21,098 bases of DNA from Prevotella sp. UBA7594 (GCA_002490315.1 DLKG01000002.1:1-21098), one strand, 5' to 3'; shown: positions 1 through 7,877, counted from the first letter of the stretch. Numbers and translations are program-made. The notes: generated by a model from the letters alone, not told the origin.

Positions 1-13
1 AAATTAATATACG

Positions 14-382
14 ATGAAAAAGAAAATTGCTATTCCAACAGCCGAAGGGAAACTGTTCCCGCATTTTGGCAAGGCACCCCAAGTGACTGTATTTGACATC
101 GAGAACAACAAGGTTGTCAACAAGGAAGTGTTGACGGCGCCGGAGCATGCTCATGGAGCTATGCCGCGCTTTCTGCAAGGTCTGGGCGTGACGGATGTTC
201 TCTGTGGCGGACTGGGCGCCGGTGCCGTCAAGTTGTTACAGGAAATGGGTATCGCCATCCACGGTGGCGCACCCGCTCTTGACGTTGACGACTTGCTGAA
301 AATGTTCCTCAATGGCACCATCGTGTATGGCGATAGCACATGCCACCATGATGCTTGCGATGGCGAGCATCACCATCAGTAG
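14..382 (+). CDS. NifX/NifB-family dinitrogenase iron-molybdenum cofactor-binding-like protein
   Basis: A 122-residue single-domain protein of the NifX/NifB C-terminal (dinitrogenase Fe-Mo cofactor biosynthesis) fold. The N-terminal strand KKKIAIPTAEGKLFPHFGKA has the family's 'xxHFGxa' motif (H17-F18-G19). The segment 'GVTDVLCGGLGAGAVKLLQEMGI' (about 58-80) is the typical central loop-helix. Such proteins in anaerobes without nitrogenase are thought to bind or shuttle Fe-S or other metal clusters in the cytoplasm. The tail (residues 110-122, CHHDACDGEHHHQ) holds two Cys and five His, so metal binding is plausible. The length is normal for the family. The start is the first Met, 13 bases from the window edge, so upstream operon partners cannot be seen. 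No nif genes are visible, so a nitrogen-fixation role is not implied. Confidence 0.85.
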   Translation: MKKKIAIPTAEGKLFPHFGKAPQVTVFDIENNKVVNKEVLTAPEHAHGAMPRFLQGLGVTDVLCGGLGAGAVKLLQEMGIAIHGGAPALDVDDLLKMFLNGTIVYGDSTCHHDACDGEHHHQ

Positions 383-384
383 AA

Positions 385-490
385 TCACACGAAATCCACA
401 CGAATTCGTACGAAAATTCGTATATGGTTTGTCAAAACCCGCAAATTGGGATCATCCGTGGCGGAGGTCTCCAGCCTCTGCCACGGATAA
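385..490. repeat. Interspersed stem-loop element, copy A
   Basis: It begins with a CACACGAAA..CCACACGAA direct motif (about 386-403) and ends in a hairpin whose arms, 454-467 and 475-488, pair at 13 of 14 positions around the loop TCTCCAG. Copy B at 831-911 has the same entry motif, the same ATCCGTG/CACGGAT outer arms, and the core stem in the opposite orientation. This copy starts directly behind the stop codon of the NifX-like gene and may end its transcript, although no T-tract follows the stem. Confidence 0.55.
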
Positions 491-572
491 AGTTGCAATT
501 TTGTATTTTGACACGTCCTCATCAAAAAACGTGTAATGACAATAATTTTTTATCCGTGTAATATCGTTAATT

Positions 573-740
573 GAAGTTTCACATGTCTTCGGCATGCTGT
601 CAGTAAACGAATAGACAAGTAAACAAGGAGAATGGATGCTGGTTTAAGCCTTGCAAACAACGATTTTTGTAGAAAAGGTATATTCCCTTGTCAACTCATA
701 TCTTGTCTACTGTTGAGCAAGTTGTAAACTTGCGAAACTT
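573..740. repeat. Bipartite intergenic repeat, copy 1 (second copy at 9526-9612)
   Basis: Two blocks, 571-608 and 695-731, match the region 9526-9612 closely. They share GAAGTTTC, then TCTTCG.CATGCTGTCAGTAAA, then CTC.TATCTTGTCT.CTGTTGAGCAAGTTG.AAACTT. Here the blocks are separated by about 86 bp; in the other copy they are nearly joined. The element ends in a short inverted repeat (AAGTTTC 574-580 with GAAACTT 734-740), and TAGACAAG near 613 pairs with CTTGTCTA near 702. It encodes nothing recognisable. A non-autonomous repeat or structured RNA is possible. Confidence 0.6.
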
Positions 741-830
741 GAGTCGTTGATTTTAAGCGCAAAGCCAATTAACTGCATTATACAATTCTTTCTGTATCCT
801 TTTCTATTGCAAAAGTAAGACTGATTTAAA

Positions 831-911
831 TTACACGAAAACCACACGAAAATCCGTGGTAATAATTGTAGATAAAGGTTACAACGGAGGCAGGAGACCT
901 CCGTCACGGAT
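831..911. repeat. Interspersed stem-loop element, copy B
   Basis: Like copy A it starts with ACACGAAA..CCACACGAA, followed by ATCCGTG (852-858), which pairs with CACGGAT (905-911). Inside lies a perfect stem, ACGGAGG (884-890) with CCTCCGT (898-904). The stem core resembles the reverse complement of the copy A stem. The two copies flank the bipartite repeat at 573-740. Confidence 0.5.
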
Positions 912-1056
912 AGTAGTACTATTTGTCACGACATCACTCCGAATGTCTGACAACATCAATAATTATTCTAACCATTGCGTTTTACATCGAGAATTTATAT
1001 GCTCCGCCCTCCCCAAAAAATCTCGAATGACAAAAAAAAACAGAACGCGATTTTAC

Positions 1057-1129
1057 TTTTACATTCTCAACGGGTCTTATAGTTGTAGCGTCCAACAAAA
1101 CGGGACACGACAACAATGAGAATGTAAAA
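1057..1129. repeat. 73-nt nested inverted repeat before the sigma-factor gene
   Basis: The outer arms are a perfect 13-bp inverted repeat: TTTTACATTCTCA (1057-1069) and TGAGAATGTAAAA (1117-1129). An inner stem, 1082-1093 with 1103-1114, pairs at 10 of 12 positions around a 9-nt loop. The right arm ends 7 bases before the ATG at 1137. As RNA it would fold right at the translation start. As DNA it could be an operator. A small insertion relic is the other option. Confidence 0.6.
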
Positions 1130-1136
1130 ACATCAA

Positions 1137-1682
1137 ATGGTAATGACAATAGACGACAAGGACATCATTCGGGCTATCCGGAACAAATCGGAGACCGGTT
1201 TCCGACTCTTGATGCAGAAATACAAGCAGCCAGTATACTGGCACATCCGCCGACTGGTTGTTGCCCACGACGACGCACAAGACGCCACACAGGAGACCTT
1301 CATCAGGATTTTCCGCTCATTCGATAAATTCAAGGACGCGAACTCTTTCCGCGCCTGGATTTACAGAATTGCCACCAATGAGGCACTCCGACTCATCGAC
1401 TCGCGTAAGCAAGACCAAGTTTCGCTGGAGGAAAACAAAAATGGGGCAAACCGCATCATGGCAGACAACTACGTCGACTACTCCGACCTGGAAGCCGTGA
1501 AGCTGCAACGAGCCATCCAATCGCTGCCTACCAAACAGCAGGCGACATTCAACCTGCGCTACTACGACGAGCTTAGTTACGCGGAAATAGCCGAGGCCAC
1601 TGGCTCAACACCAGCATCAGTAAAGACAAATTTCCACATTGCCAAGGAGAAGATTATCAAGTACATGAACTCTAACGGCTAA
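1137..1682 (+). CDS. RNA polymerase ECF sigma factor (sigma-70 family)
   Basis: A 181-residue extracytoplasmic-function sigma factor. Region 2 (about residues 20-90) includes the 'DAQDATQETFIRIFRSFDKF' helix and 'SFRAWIYRIATNEAL', which bind core polymerase and the -10 element. Region 4 (about 122-176) includes 'SLPTKQQATFNLRYYDELSYAEIAEATGSTPASVKT', the -35-binding helix-turn-helix. Length and layout are those of Bacteroidetes ECF factors. ATG at 1137 is used; a second in-frame ATG two codons later (1143) is equally possible. It is the first gene of a tight operon (14 bp to the next gene) with a probable anti-sigma factor, a small exported protein and an exported hydrolase. It therefore probably responds to an envelope signal and may control its own operon. 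It is not next to a SusC-type transducer with a FecR partner, so the iron/carbohydrate ECF class is less likely. Confidence 0.93.
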   Translation: MVMTIDDKDIIRAIRNKSETGFRLLMQKYKQPVYWHIRRLVVAHDDAQDATQETFIRIFRSFDKFKDANSFRAWIYRIATNEALRLIDSRKQDQVSLEENKNGANRIMADNYVDYSDLEAVKLQRAIQSLPTKQQATFNLRYYDELSYAEIAEATGSTPASVKTNFHIAKEKIIKYMNSNG

Positions 1683-1696
1683 AAAAACATAGAACA

Positions 1697-2005
1697 ATGG
1701 CTAACAAAGAATTTGATTTTAACAATATCGGCAAACGCCTGCCTTATACCACTCCAGACGGATTTTTCGACAAGCTCGAGACCGACATTTGGAAAGAGGT
1801 GAAGCCTGCCAAGTCGCACTTCCTCATGCGGAGCGTCATTGCTGTGGCAGCATCCATCGCCGTGTTGATTGTCATCCACATCGGCTTCTCACAATCAGAC
1901 AATGCCACAATCAACGATGTCGATCAGGCTTTCAGCCACCTCACTACATCCGACCAGGCTTACCTGATAGATGTCTATCAGAATGACGTATTCATCAACG
2001 AATAG
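1697..2005 (+). CDS. Small single-span membrane protein, candidate anti-sigma factor
   Basis: A 102-residue protein with a short cytoplasmic N-terminus, one strongly hydrophobic segment at about 43-65 (HFLMRSVIAVAASIAVLIVI) and a 35-residue acidic outer tail. The N-terminal 'LPYTTPDGFFDKLE' resembles the short P-x-GFF motif seen in small membrane proteins that follow ECF sigma genes in Bacteroidales. The position 14 bp behind an ECF sigma gene and the one-span topology are typical of anti-sigma factors. The protein is much shorter than FecR-type regulators and has no visible zinc-binding HxxxCxxC motif. The anti-sigma role is inference from context; the membrane topology is read from sequence. 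Confidence 0.8.
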   Translation: MANKEFDFNNIGKRLPYTTPDGFFDKLETDIWKEVKPAKSHFLMRSVIAVAASIAVLIVIHIGFSQSDNATINDVDQAFSHLTTSDQAYLIDVYQNDVFINE

Positions 2006-2059
2006 AATTCATAAATACGCAGTTTTACAACAATGTTGAACTTAATAAGAAAAGGAATT

Positions 2060-2530
2060 ATGAAACATCTAATCAGAACTTTCATTGTCGCAGTCATGAT
2101 GATTGCATCATGTGCCACAGTATTTGCACAGCAGAGTACCACCCAGCTTACCGACCAAAAACAGCGCATCTCACGCGAGCAACTCGCCGAGGTACAGGCA
2201 AAACACATTGCCAGCGAACTGGCGTTCAGCGATGCCGAGACCGAGAAGTTTGTCAAGACCTACTGCAACTGCCAAAAGGAGATTTGGGCTTTGGGCCCGC
2301 GCAAGCGTCCCAGCAAGCAGGGAATGTCGGAGCAGGATAATGAGGAGCGCATAAAGCAGCGTTTTGTTACGAGCGAGAAAATCCTCAACATCCGAAAGAA
2401 ATACTACAAAGAGTATTCAAATTTCCTTACTCAGGCTCAGATAGAGAAGGTTTACGAGCAGGAGCATAAGATGATGAACCGTCTTGCAAAGAGAAACCAC
2501 AGAAAGCCAATGTCCAAAAAACATAACTAA
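2060..2530 (+). CDS. Small exported helical protein, Spy/CpxP-like in general character
   Basis: I place the start at ATG 2060 (MKHLIRTFIVAVMMIASC...), which has an AGGAA ribosome site just before it and begins a clean signal peptide. An in-frame ATG at 2033 would add nine residues in front of the signal. Cleavage after VFA (residue 23) is most natural, although I-A-S-C18 could also act as a lipobox. The mature part (about 130 residues) is charged and helical: 'ISREQLAEVQAKHIASELAFSDAETEKFVKTY', a central basic linker, and 'SNFLTQAQIEKVYEQEHKMMNRL'. It ends in a very basic tail (AKRNHRKPMSKKHN). Small LTxxQ-rich periplasmic proteins such as Spy, CpxP and ZraP are common beside stress sigma factors, and 'FLTQAQIEKVY' recalls that motif. 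The match is weak, so a chaperone or sensor role is inference. The stop codon shares one base with the next start. Confidence 0.82.
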   Translation: MKHLIRTFIVAVMMIASCATVFAQQSTTQLTDQKQRISREQLAEVQAKHIASELAFSDAETEKFVKTYCNCQKEIWALGPRKRPSKQGMSEQDNEERIKQRFVTSEKILNIRKKYYKEYSNFLTQAQIEKVYEQEHKMMNRLAKRNHRKPMSKKHN

Positions 2531-3420
2531 TGAGACACCAAATCTTTATTATTCTCGCCCTGCTGAGTATGCTCGGTTGGGGCGAGACCTTCGCACAAGA
2601 GACTACATTCTCAAAAGAAAGCTTCACATATGGAGGCATTACTCTGCCCTACAGAAAGACCAACATTCCAGGCGACGGCGACAAAGCGTCGCTTGTCATC
2701 TATCTGCACGGAGGCTCAAGCAAGGGCGACGACAACGAGACGCAAATGCAAGAACCTGGCATTAGCGCCATCAGCACCTGGCTCAGCGAAAACAGCCGCA
2801 AGGCTATAATGCTTGTTCCGCAATGTCCCACCAATATGTCGTGGCTCGGCACCATGCAGGACGCAATAGCCAGTCTGCTGCAAAGCTACATAGAGCGTGG
2901 TGTAGCGGATGCCGATAAGGTGTACATCCTTGGTGGCTCCATGGGCGGAACTGGCACCTGGAACATGCTGTCCAATCATCCTGATCTTTTCGCTGCAGCC
3001 ATGCCCGTCGCAGGCAATCCAACGGGATTGAACGCTGAATCCGTCGCAAAGACTCCGCTCTTTACTGTGATGGGCACAGCCGACAAAATAATGAAGATAT
3101 CCAATGTCGAAGATTTTCTCAAGGAGATGGACAACTACAATGCCGAATACATGTTTGACATTGAAGACGGGTGGACACATGAGGATGTATGCAAGAACAG
3201 CTACACTGACGAGCGGCTCAACTGGCTGTTCAAGCATACAAGAGAGTCAGAGACAGGTGTTGCAGACGTTTTCGACAACGGGAGTGAGGCTGTCAAGGTC
3301 ATGTGGTTTTCTGTCAGCGGACAAAAGTTAGCCAATACGCCCAAGCAAAAAGGCATTTATATCAAGACTTCTATTTATGCCAACGGGAGCGTTTCTTCTG
3401 AAAAGCATCTCATAAACTGA
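2530..3420 (+). CDS. Exported alpha/beta hydrolase (esterase/peptidase-like) with Prevotella-type C-terminal tail
   Basis: A 296-residue exported serine hydrolase. A signal peptide occupies residues 1-22 (ends ETFAQ). The core (about 30-240) shows the alpha/beta-hydrolase elements in order: oxyanion-side 'YLHGGSS' (58-64), nucleophile elbow GGSMGG with Ser137, acid candidate Asp185 in 'MGTADKIMK', and His217 in 'GWTHEDV'. This resembles the PHB-depolymerase/prolyl-oligopeptidase-like esterases often annotated as phospholipase/carboxylesterase. The C-terminal 40 residues ('VKVMWFSVSGQKLANTPKQKGIYIKT...') match the general form of the beta-strand tail on many secreted Prevotella proteins, which is similar to Por/type IX sorting tails. 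The start codon overlaps the previous stop (TAATG), suggesting translational coupling in the sigma operon. The substrate is unknown; an acyl ester, polysaccharide ester or peptide is possible. Confidence 0.88.
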   Translation: MRHQIFIILALLSMLGWGETFAQETTFSKESFTYGGITLPYRKTNIPGDGDKASLVIYLHGGSSKGDDNETQMQEPGISAISTWLSENSRKAIMLVPQCPTNMSWLGTMQDAIASLLQSYIERGVADADKVYILGGSMGGTGTWNMLSNHPDLFAAAMPVAGNPTGLNAESVAKTPLFTVMGTADKIMKISNVEDFLKEMDNYNAEYMFDIEDGWTHEDVCKNSYTDERLNWLFKHTRESETGVADVFDNGSEAVKVMWFSVSGQKLANTPKQKGIYIKTSIYANGSVSSEKHLIN

Positions 3421-3493
3421 AATTGAGGGATTGCACCAAAACAGCAACAATTCTTCTTGACTTCCGAGAATTTCCCTATTGGCACATTCTCAC

Positions 3494-5113
3494 TTAAAAA
3501 TAGCCGGGATTCTGTTCCAGGTTTGAGTTCAGCTCACGTGCCTTCTCAGGAATGGGGAACACAGTTGTGTACCCCTTCCTGTCGGCATTTGAAGGAGTGT
3601 GGATATCATAATCCTTGTCGTATATTCCGAAACGAATCATGTCTTGCCGACGCCAACCTTCCCATACAAGCTCGAGCAAACGCTCATCGAGAATGTTGTC
3701 GAGCGTAGCCTCACGAGGAGACATACCTACACGGCTGCGCACGGTGTTCATCTCGGCATACCCTGACTCGCCGCCACGTACCTTGGCCTCAGCCTTCATC
3801 AGCAGCACGTCGGCATAGCGGAATAGAACAATGTCATTGTCGGGCATACGGCCGTCTGCATATGCAGTGCGGTCTACCTCATACTTCTTCATCCTGGCTC
3901 CAGCCGTCTCAATATACTTGCTGTCCGTGAGGTTCTCCTCTACGGCGAGCGGCATATACACGAGCGGTGTGCCGTCGTCAAGCGTCACGTCCTTGCCGTC
4001 CACCACGACCTTGCCTGTATAGAAGTTAATGTCAAGACGCGCGTCCGGACTGTCCGTACCATATCCGTTGACTGCCATAGTGTGCAACGTGGCACACGTA
4101 CCATTCTCCGAAGCGCCGCTATAGGCTCCGCCATGTGCATAGTGGCGTGAGCGGAACAGGTAATGAAACTCGTTCTGATAGAGCATCTTGTCGAGCGGAA
4201 TGGTGAAGATATTCTCTTTGGAATTTTCGTTGTGCACGGCGAAATTCTGCGCATAGTCGGGCTCAAGCTCATAGCCTGCGGCGGTGATGAGGTCGCAATA
4301 GTGTATGCACGTCTGCCATGCGTTGAGCTGCGAGCCATCAACATCAAACATTATTGTCTGTCCGTTTGGACGGAATGAGTCGGTCCAATTGTCATCTGTA
4401 TAGACCTCGGCGTTGAGAGCGAGCTTGGCAAGTAGGAACCATGCCACGGGGCGCGTCACACGGCCATAATAGTTGCCTTGCAGATTGCTGTGCTCATTGG
4501 GCAGCAGCGGGGCCACAGCCTGCAGCTCGCTCACAATGTAGTCAAACACGTCGCTGCGGTTGCTCTGCTTTATGTCGGCTATCTTCTGCGTAGACGATTC
4601 TATCACTGGTATGCGTCCAAACATGTCCATCGCATAATAGTAGAACATAGCCCTCACGGCACGCACCTCAGCCTCATATTCTCCACGTTGCTGCTCTGTG
4701 AGGAGAGAAGCGTGCTGCTCTATTGTCTCAAGCGATTTTGTGGAGAGAACAATCACCTTGTAAAGATATTTCCACACATTATACAGGTCAGTGTCAGTCG
4801 CGGTCCACGTGTGGTCGTACATATTCTTCCACAATCCGCCATCGTACCAGTTGCCGCCTCGTATCGGGATGATGGCCTCGTCGGTGGTAAGCGTGTTGTA
4901 GTCGTAAATTCCGCGGCATGTTCCTTGCAGCCCCTCGCCTTCCTCGTGTGCTCCAATGTAGTTGTAGAGCGAGGCGACGGCATTGACGTACAGACTGTTG
5001 GCTGAATCGTATATTCCCGACTCGGGTATCTGGTCTTTTGGATTCTCGTCGAGGCAACTCACTAACGATAGCGAAAGGGCAAGAATCGACAAAATTAAAC
5101 ATCTATTCTTCAT
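3494..5113 (-). CDS. RagB/SusD-family outer-membrane nutrient-binding lipoprotein
   Basis: A 539-residue surface lipoprotein of the SusD/RagB family. The signal peptide ends in the lipobox LVSC (Cys20), followed by acidic 'LDENPKDQ', as expected for surface export in Bacteroidetes. The N-terminal tetratricopeptide-like portion includes 'YLYKVIVLSTKSLETIEQ' and 'EAEVRAVRAMFYYYAMDMFGRIPVI', the family hallmark near residues 140-170. The C-terminal hallmarks 'RYADVLLMKAEA' and 'VWEGWRRQDMIRFG', and the end 'QNPGYF', are all present. The length is normal. SusD proteins cap the SusC transporter and bind its oligosaccharide or peptide cargo. It follows SusC by 61 bp and is surely co-transcribed. 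The end of this gene faces the hydrolase gene end-to-end across about 70 bp with no strong terminator. Confidence 0.95.
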   Translation of the reverse strand: MKNRCLILSILALSLSLVSCLDENPKDQIPESGIYDSANSLYVNAVASLYNYIGAHEEGEGLQGTCRGIYDYNTLTTDEAIIPIRGGNWYDGGLWKNMYDHTWTATDTDLYNVWKYLYKVIVLSTKSLETIEQHASLLTEQQRGEYEAEVRAVRAMFYYYAMDMFGRIPVIESSTQKIADIKQSNRSDVFDYIVSELQAVAPLLPNEHSNLQGNYYGRVTRPVAWFLLAKLALNAEVYTDDNWTDSFRPNGQTIMFDVDGSQLNAWQTCIHYCDLITAAGYELEPDYAQNFAVHNENSKENIFTIPLDKMLYQNEFHYLFRSRHYAHGGAYSGASENGTCATLHTMAVNGYGTDSPDARLDINFYTGKVVVDGKDVTLDDGTPLVYMPLAVEENLTDSKYIETAGARMKKYEVDRTAYADGRMPDNDIVLFRYADVLLMKAEAKVRGGESGYAEMNTVRSRVGMSPREATLDNILDERLLELVWEGWRRQDMIRFGIYDKDYDIHTPSNADRKGYTTVFPIPEKARELNSNLEQNPGYF

Positions 5114-5174
5114 AAGCTAAATAATCAATCCAAATTAATTATATTTTTTTGTAAATACACACCCTCCCTTGGCT

Positions 5175-7877
5175 TTAGAACTGCACGCTCACTCCGATCG
5201 AATATGTTCTATACGTAGGATAGCACCGCTTGTCGTCGATGCCCATTGATGAGTTGAGCACATAGGAGTTAATCATTGGGGTCAGACCGCTGTACGACGT
5301 GATTGTGGCAAGGTTGTTGACGCTTGCCGACACCCGCAGCGAGCGCACAATGCGGCTCTTCACCGGCACATTATAGCCAACGGTCAGACATTCTATGTTG
5401 AGATAGTCGCCACGCTCCAGCCAATAGTCGGACACGTTTTGGTCGACGATGTTCCTCTCGGGTGCGCCCTTGAGTACATTATATATTGGGAATGAGGACA
5501 TGTTGTTATAGGCGAGAGCCGTGCCGTTGAATATTTTGTGGCCGAAGGCACCGTTCATCTGCAGCGAAAGGTAACAGTTCTTGTAGCGCAGCGAAACATT
5601 TGATCCGAGCGTGGCTTTAGGCGTTGCCTGCCCACAGATGCGTCTGTCGCCGCCATCGCCGAAGTCAATGATGCCGTCGTGATTGATGTCTTCAATCTGA
5701 TATTTCATTGTGCCTTGCTCGTCCTTGTAGAGTCCGGTGCAATGAGGTAGATAGAACACGCCGAGCGGTTGTCCAACGATTTGGTAGAGCACGTGGTTGT
5801 TGTCGCCACCGTTCTGCCCGGCTCCGTCGATGGAGCCTATCGCCGTGATGTTGGCTGCCGACATAGCCATGCCGTTGTAGTTGCCCGACAATGAGAGCAG
5901 TTTGTTCTTCTGGAATGAGAGGTTGAAGCTCACGTTAACGTCTACGTCACGTGTCTGCACGGGAGCGATGGAGAAGCCAATTTCAATACCTTGGTTGGAC
6001 ATGGAACCGATGTTGGCCAGCAGTTTGTCGTAGGCAAACGGCGGTACGGGCACGTCGTAGGAATAGAGCATGTCGGTGGTCTTGGAATAGTAGTATTCGG
6101 CTGTGAGCATCAAGCGGTTGTGCCATAGTCCTATCTCTCCGCCGATGTTGAATGTCGACTTTGTCTCCCACTTGAGGTCGGGATTGTTGTTGCGTATAGT
6201 TCCGAGAGTCACGGTTGGTGTGCTGTTCACCGGCACGATACCAGTCTGCTGCACGTTATTCATTGTTGTGTACGCCGTTATTCCACCGAGATTTCCGGAA
6301 CGTCCATATCCCGTGCGGAGTTTCAGCGTGCTGATGCCGTCGAACTGGCGCAGAAAGTCCTCCTTCTTCACGTCCCATTCTGCCGACAAAGACGGGAAGA
6401 AGCCCCATGTGTGGTCGTTTCCCACCATCGATGAGCCGTCACCACGCATTGTAAATGTTAGTTCGTATCTGTTGTGGAATGTGTACGACGCATTTCCCAC
6501 GACTGAGGCAAGCGACTGGTCTTCATATGTGCTGCCCGTCGCGCCATAAGGACGCGAAGCCGTGGCGCCGATGTTGTCGTAGCCGAATCCGTTGGTTGTT
6601 ATTCCCTTGGCACGAGTCCAGAAAGCCGAGTTCTCCTGGTAATGGTATTCAGCAGATAGTTCTGCTGCAAGTCTGTGCTCTCCCCACGCATGAGAATAGT
6701 CGAGCGAGATGTTGCCAAGATACTCCTGTTTTTTAAACTCGCCACGATACACGTTGCCTTGCGCCCATACCCATGTGGGGCAAAACTCGGAGTTCTCGTT
6801 CGACGAATAGGAGTAGCTGCCGAACGCCGACAGCTTCAGCGATGGGTTGAGGTCGTAAAGAAGCCGCAAGTGGGTGTTGAAGTACATCTCCTTTTGGTCG
6901 CTGCGCTCGGCAAGCACGGCACCTGGAGGATTGATGCGGTAGGCCGCCCCGTTCTTTGTCCAGTTGCCCGCGGCGTCACGTTCTGCCGGATATGTCGGGT
7001 TTTGGCAGGCAGCCGAATAGAACAGCATCTGCGAGTCGAAAATGTCGTTGTTCCTATATGTGGAGCCAAACACGCCGAAGTCGCCCGTAAGACGGTTGTT
7101 GAAAGCGTGCTGCGTTACATCAACCTTTGCCACGAAATTGTTGTAGTCCTTGGTCTTGACAATGGTGTTATGGTCAATGTATCCGAACGACGCACGGTAG
7201 TTGGAGTGTTCCGAGCCTCCACTGAAAGCAAGATAATGGTTTTGCACAAATCCAGTGCGTGTGATTACATCGTAGAAGTTATTGTCGTATCCGCCGTCGT
7301 TGGCATGTACGCCGAGACGCTTGGCTGTGGCGAGGTATTCGCTGGCCGACAACATATTGAGTTTCTTCGACATCGACTCGAAACCGATGTTTGTCTCATA
7401 AGAGATTTGAAACCCCTTGCCCGTGCCTTTTTTCGTCTTCACCTCAATGACGCCCGACGCTCCGCGTGAGCCATAGAGAGCTGTCTCGGCGGCGTTCTTT
7501 AGCACGGAGAAACTCTCAATGTCGGCAGGATAGATGGTGGAGAGAGTTGCAATGTCGCTCGTGACTCCGTCGATGATTACAAGCGGGTCGTTGCCGCCGG
7601 CGATTGACGTTGTGCCGCGCACGCGCACTGACGAGAGCTGCGCCATGCGGTCCATGCCGTTCGATGTGACGCTTACACCTGCGGCATTACCATTGAGTAC
7701 GTCAAGGGCATTGTTGACAATACCCCTGTTCTGGATTTTAAGATATGTGGAAATTGTGTCGCGCTGCACCTTCAACTCCTGCACTTGAGCCATTGACTGC
7801 TGTGCGGCGAGAAACGACAATGCGAAGAGTGCCGTTGGCGGCGCGATAATAGATAATCGTTCTGTAACTTGTCTCAT
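5175..7877 (-). CDS. SusC/RagA-family TonB-linked outer-membrane transporter without the N-terminal regulatory domain
   Basis: A 900-residue TonB-dependent outer-membrane transporter that works with the SusD protein encoded next to it. A signal peptide (about 1-30, ending QQSMAQ) is followed directly by the plug domain: 'ALDVLNGNAAGVSV', 'SVRVRGTTSIAGGNDPLVIIDGV', 'IESFSVLKNAAETALYGSRGASGVIEVKTKKG' (about 56-155). The 22-strand barrel follows and ends in the typical terminal phenylalanine (SIGVSVQF). The usual CarboxypepD_reg-like domain (about 80-100 residues before the plug) is absent. An in-frame TAA at 7898-7896, six codons before the ATG, rules out a longer start. The protein is therefore about 100 residues shorter than most SusC members, and a TonB box is not obvious. 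The cargo cannot be told from sequence, and no glycoside hydrolase lies nearby. Confidence 0.95.
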   Translation of the reverse strand: MRQVTERLSIIAPPTALFALSFLAAQQSMAQVQELKVQRDTISTYLKIQNRGIVNNALDVLNGNAAGVSVTSNGMDRMAQLSSVRVRGTTSIAGGNDPLVIIDGVTSDIATLSTIYPADIESFSVLKNAAETALYGSRGASGVIEVKTKKGTGKGFQISYETNIGFESMSKKLNMLSASEYLATAKRLGVHANDGGYDNNFYDVITRTGFVQNHYLAFSGGSEHSNYRASFGYIDHNTIVKTKDYNNFVAKVDVTQHAFNNRLTGDFGVFGSTYRNNDIFDSQMLFYSAACQNPTYPAERDAAGNWTKNGAAYRINPPGAVLAERSDQKEMYFNTHLRLLYDLNPSLKLSAFGSYSYSSNENSEFCPTWVWAQGNVYRGEFKKQEYLGNISLDYSHAWGEHRLAAELSAEYHYQENSAFWTRAKGITTNGFGYDNIGATASRPYGATGSTYEDQSLASVVGNASYTFHNRYELTFTMRGDGSSMVGNDHTWGFFPSLSAEWDVKKEDFLRQFDGISTLKLRTGYGRSGNLGGITAYTTMNNVQQTGIVPVNSTPTVTLGTIRNNNPDLKWETKSTFNIGGEIGLWHNRLMLTAEYYYSKTTDMLYSYDVPVPPFAYDKLLANIGSMSNQGIEIGFSIAPVQTRDVDVNVSFNLSFQKNKLLSLSGNYNGMAMSAANITAIGSIDGAGQNGGDNNHVLYQIVGQPLGVFYLPHCTGLYKDEQGTMKYQIEDINHDGIIDFGDGGDRRICGQATPKATLGSNVSLRYKNCYLSLQMNGAFGHKIFNGTALAYNNMSSFPIYNVLKGAPERNIVDQNVSDYWLERGDYLNIECLTVGYNVPVKSRIVRSLRVSASVNNLATITSYSGLTPMINSYVLNSSMGIDDKRCYPTYRTYSIGVSVQF

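Larger units (their letters stand above)
383..1136. other. Gene-free region built of interspersed stem-loop repeats
   Basis: About 750 bp separate the NifX-like gene from the sigma-factor operon, and I see no credible protein gene here. The short open frames have no recognisable sequence and overlap palindromes. The stretch holds two diverged copies of a hairpin element (385-490 and 831-911), a copy of a second element also found at 9526-9612, and an inverted repeat at 1057-1129. A lone minus-strand -7 box (CAAAAGTA at 810-817, reading TACTTTTG) has no convincing -33 partner. The promoter of the sigma operon must lie here but I could not place it. Confidence 0.6.

Noticed and set aside
383..1136. 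CRISPR-like array in the repeat-rich gap
   Set aside because: The repeats are few, diverged and irregularly spaced, with inverted relationships and no uniform spacers or cas genes.
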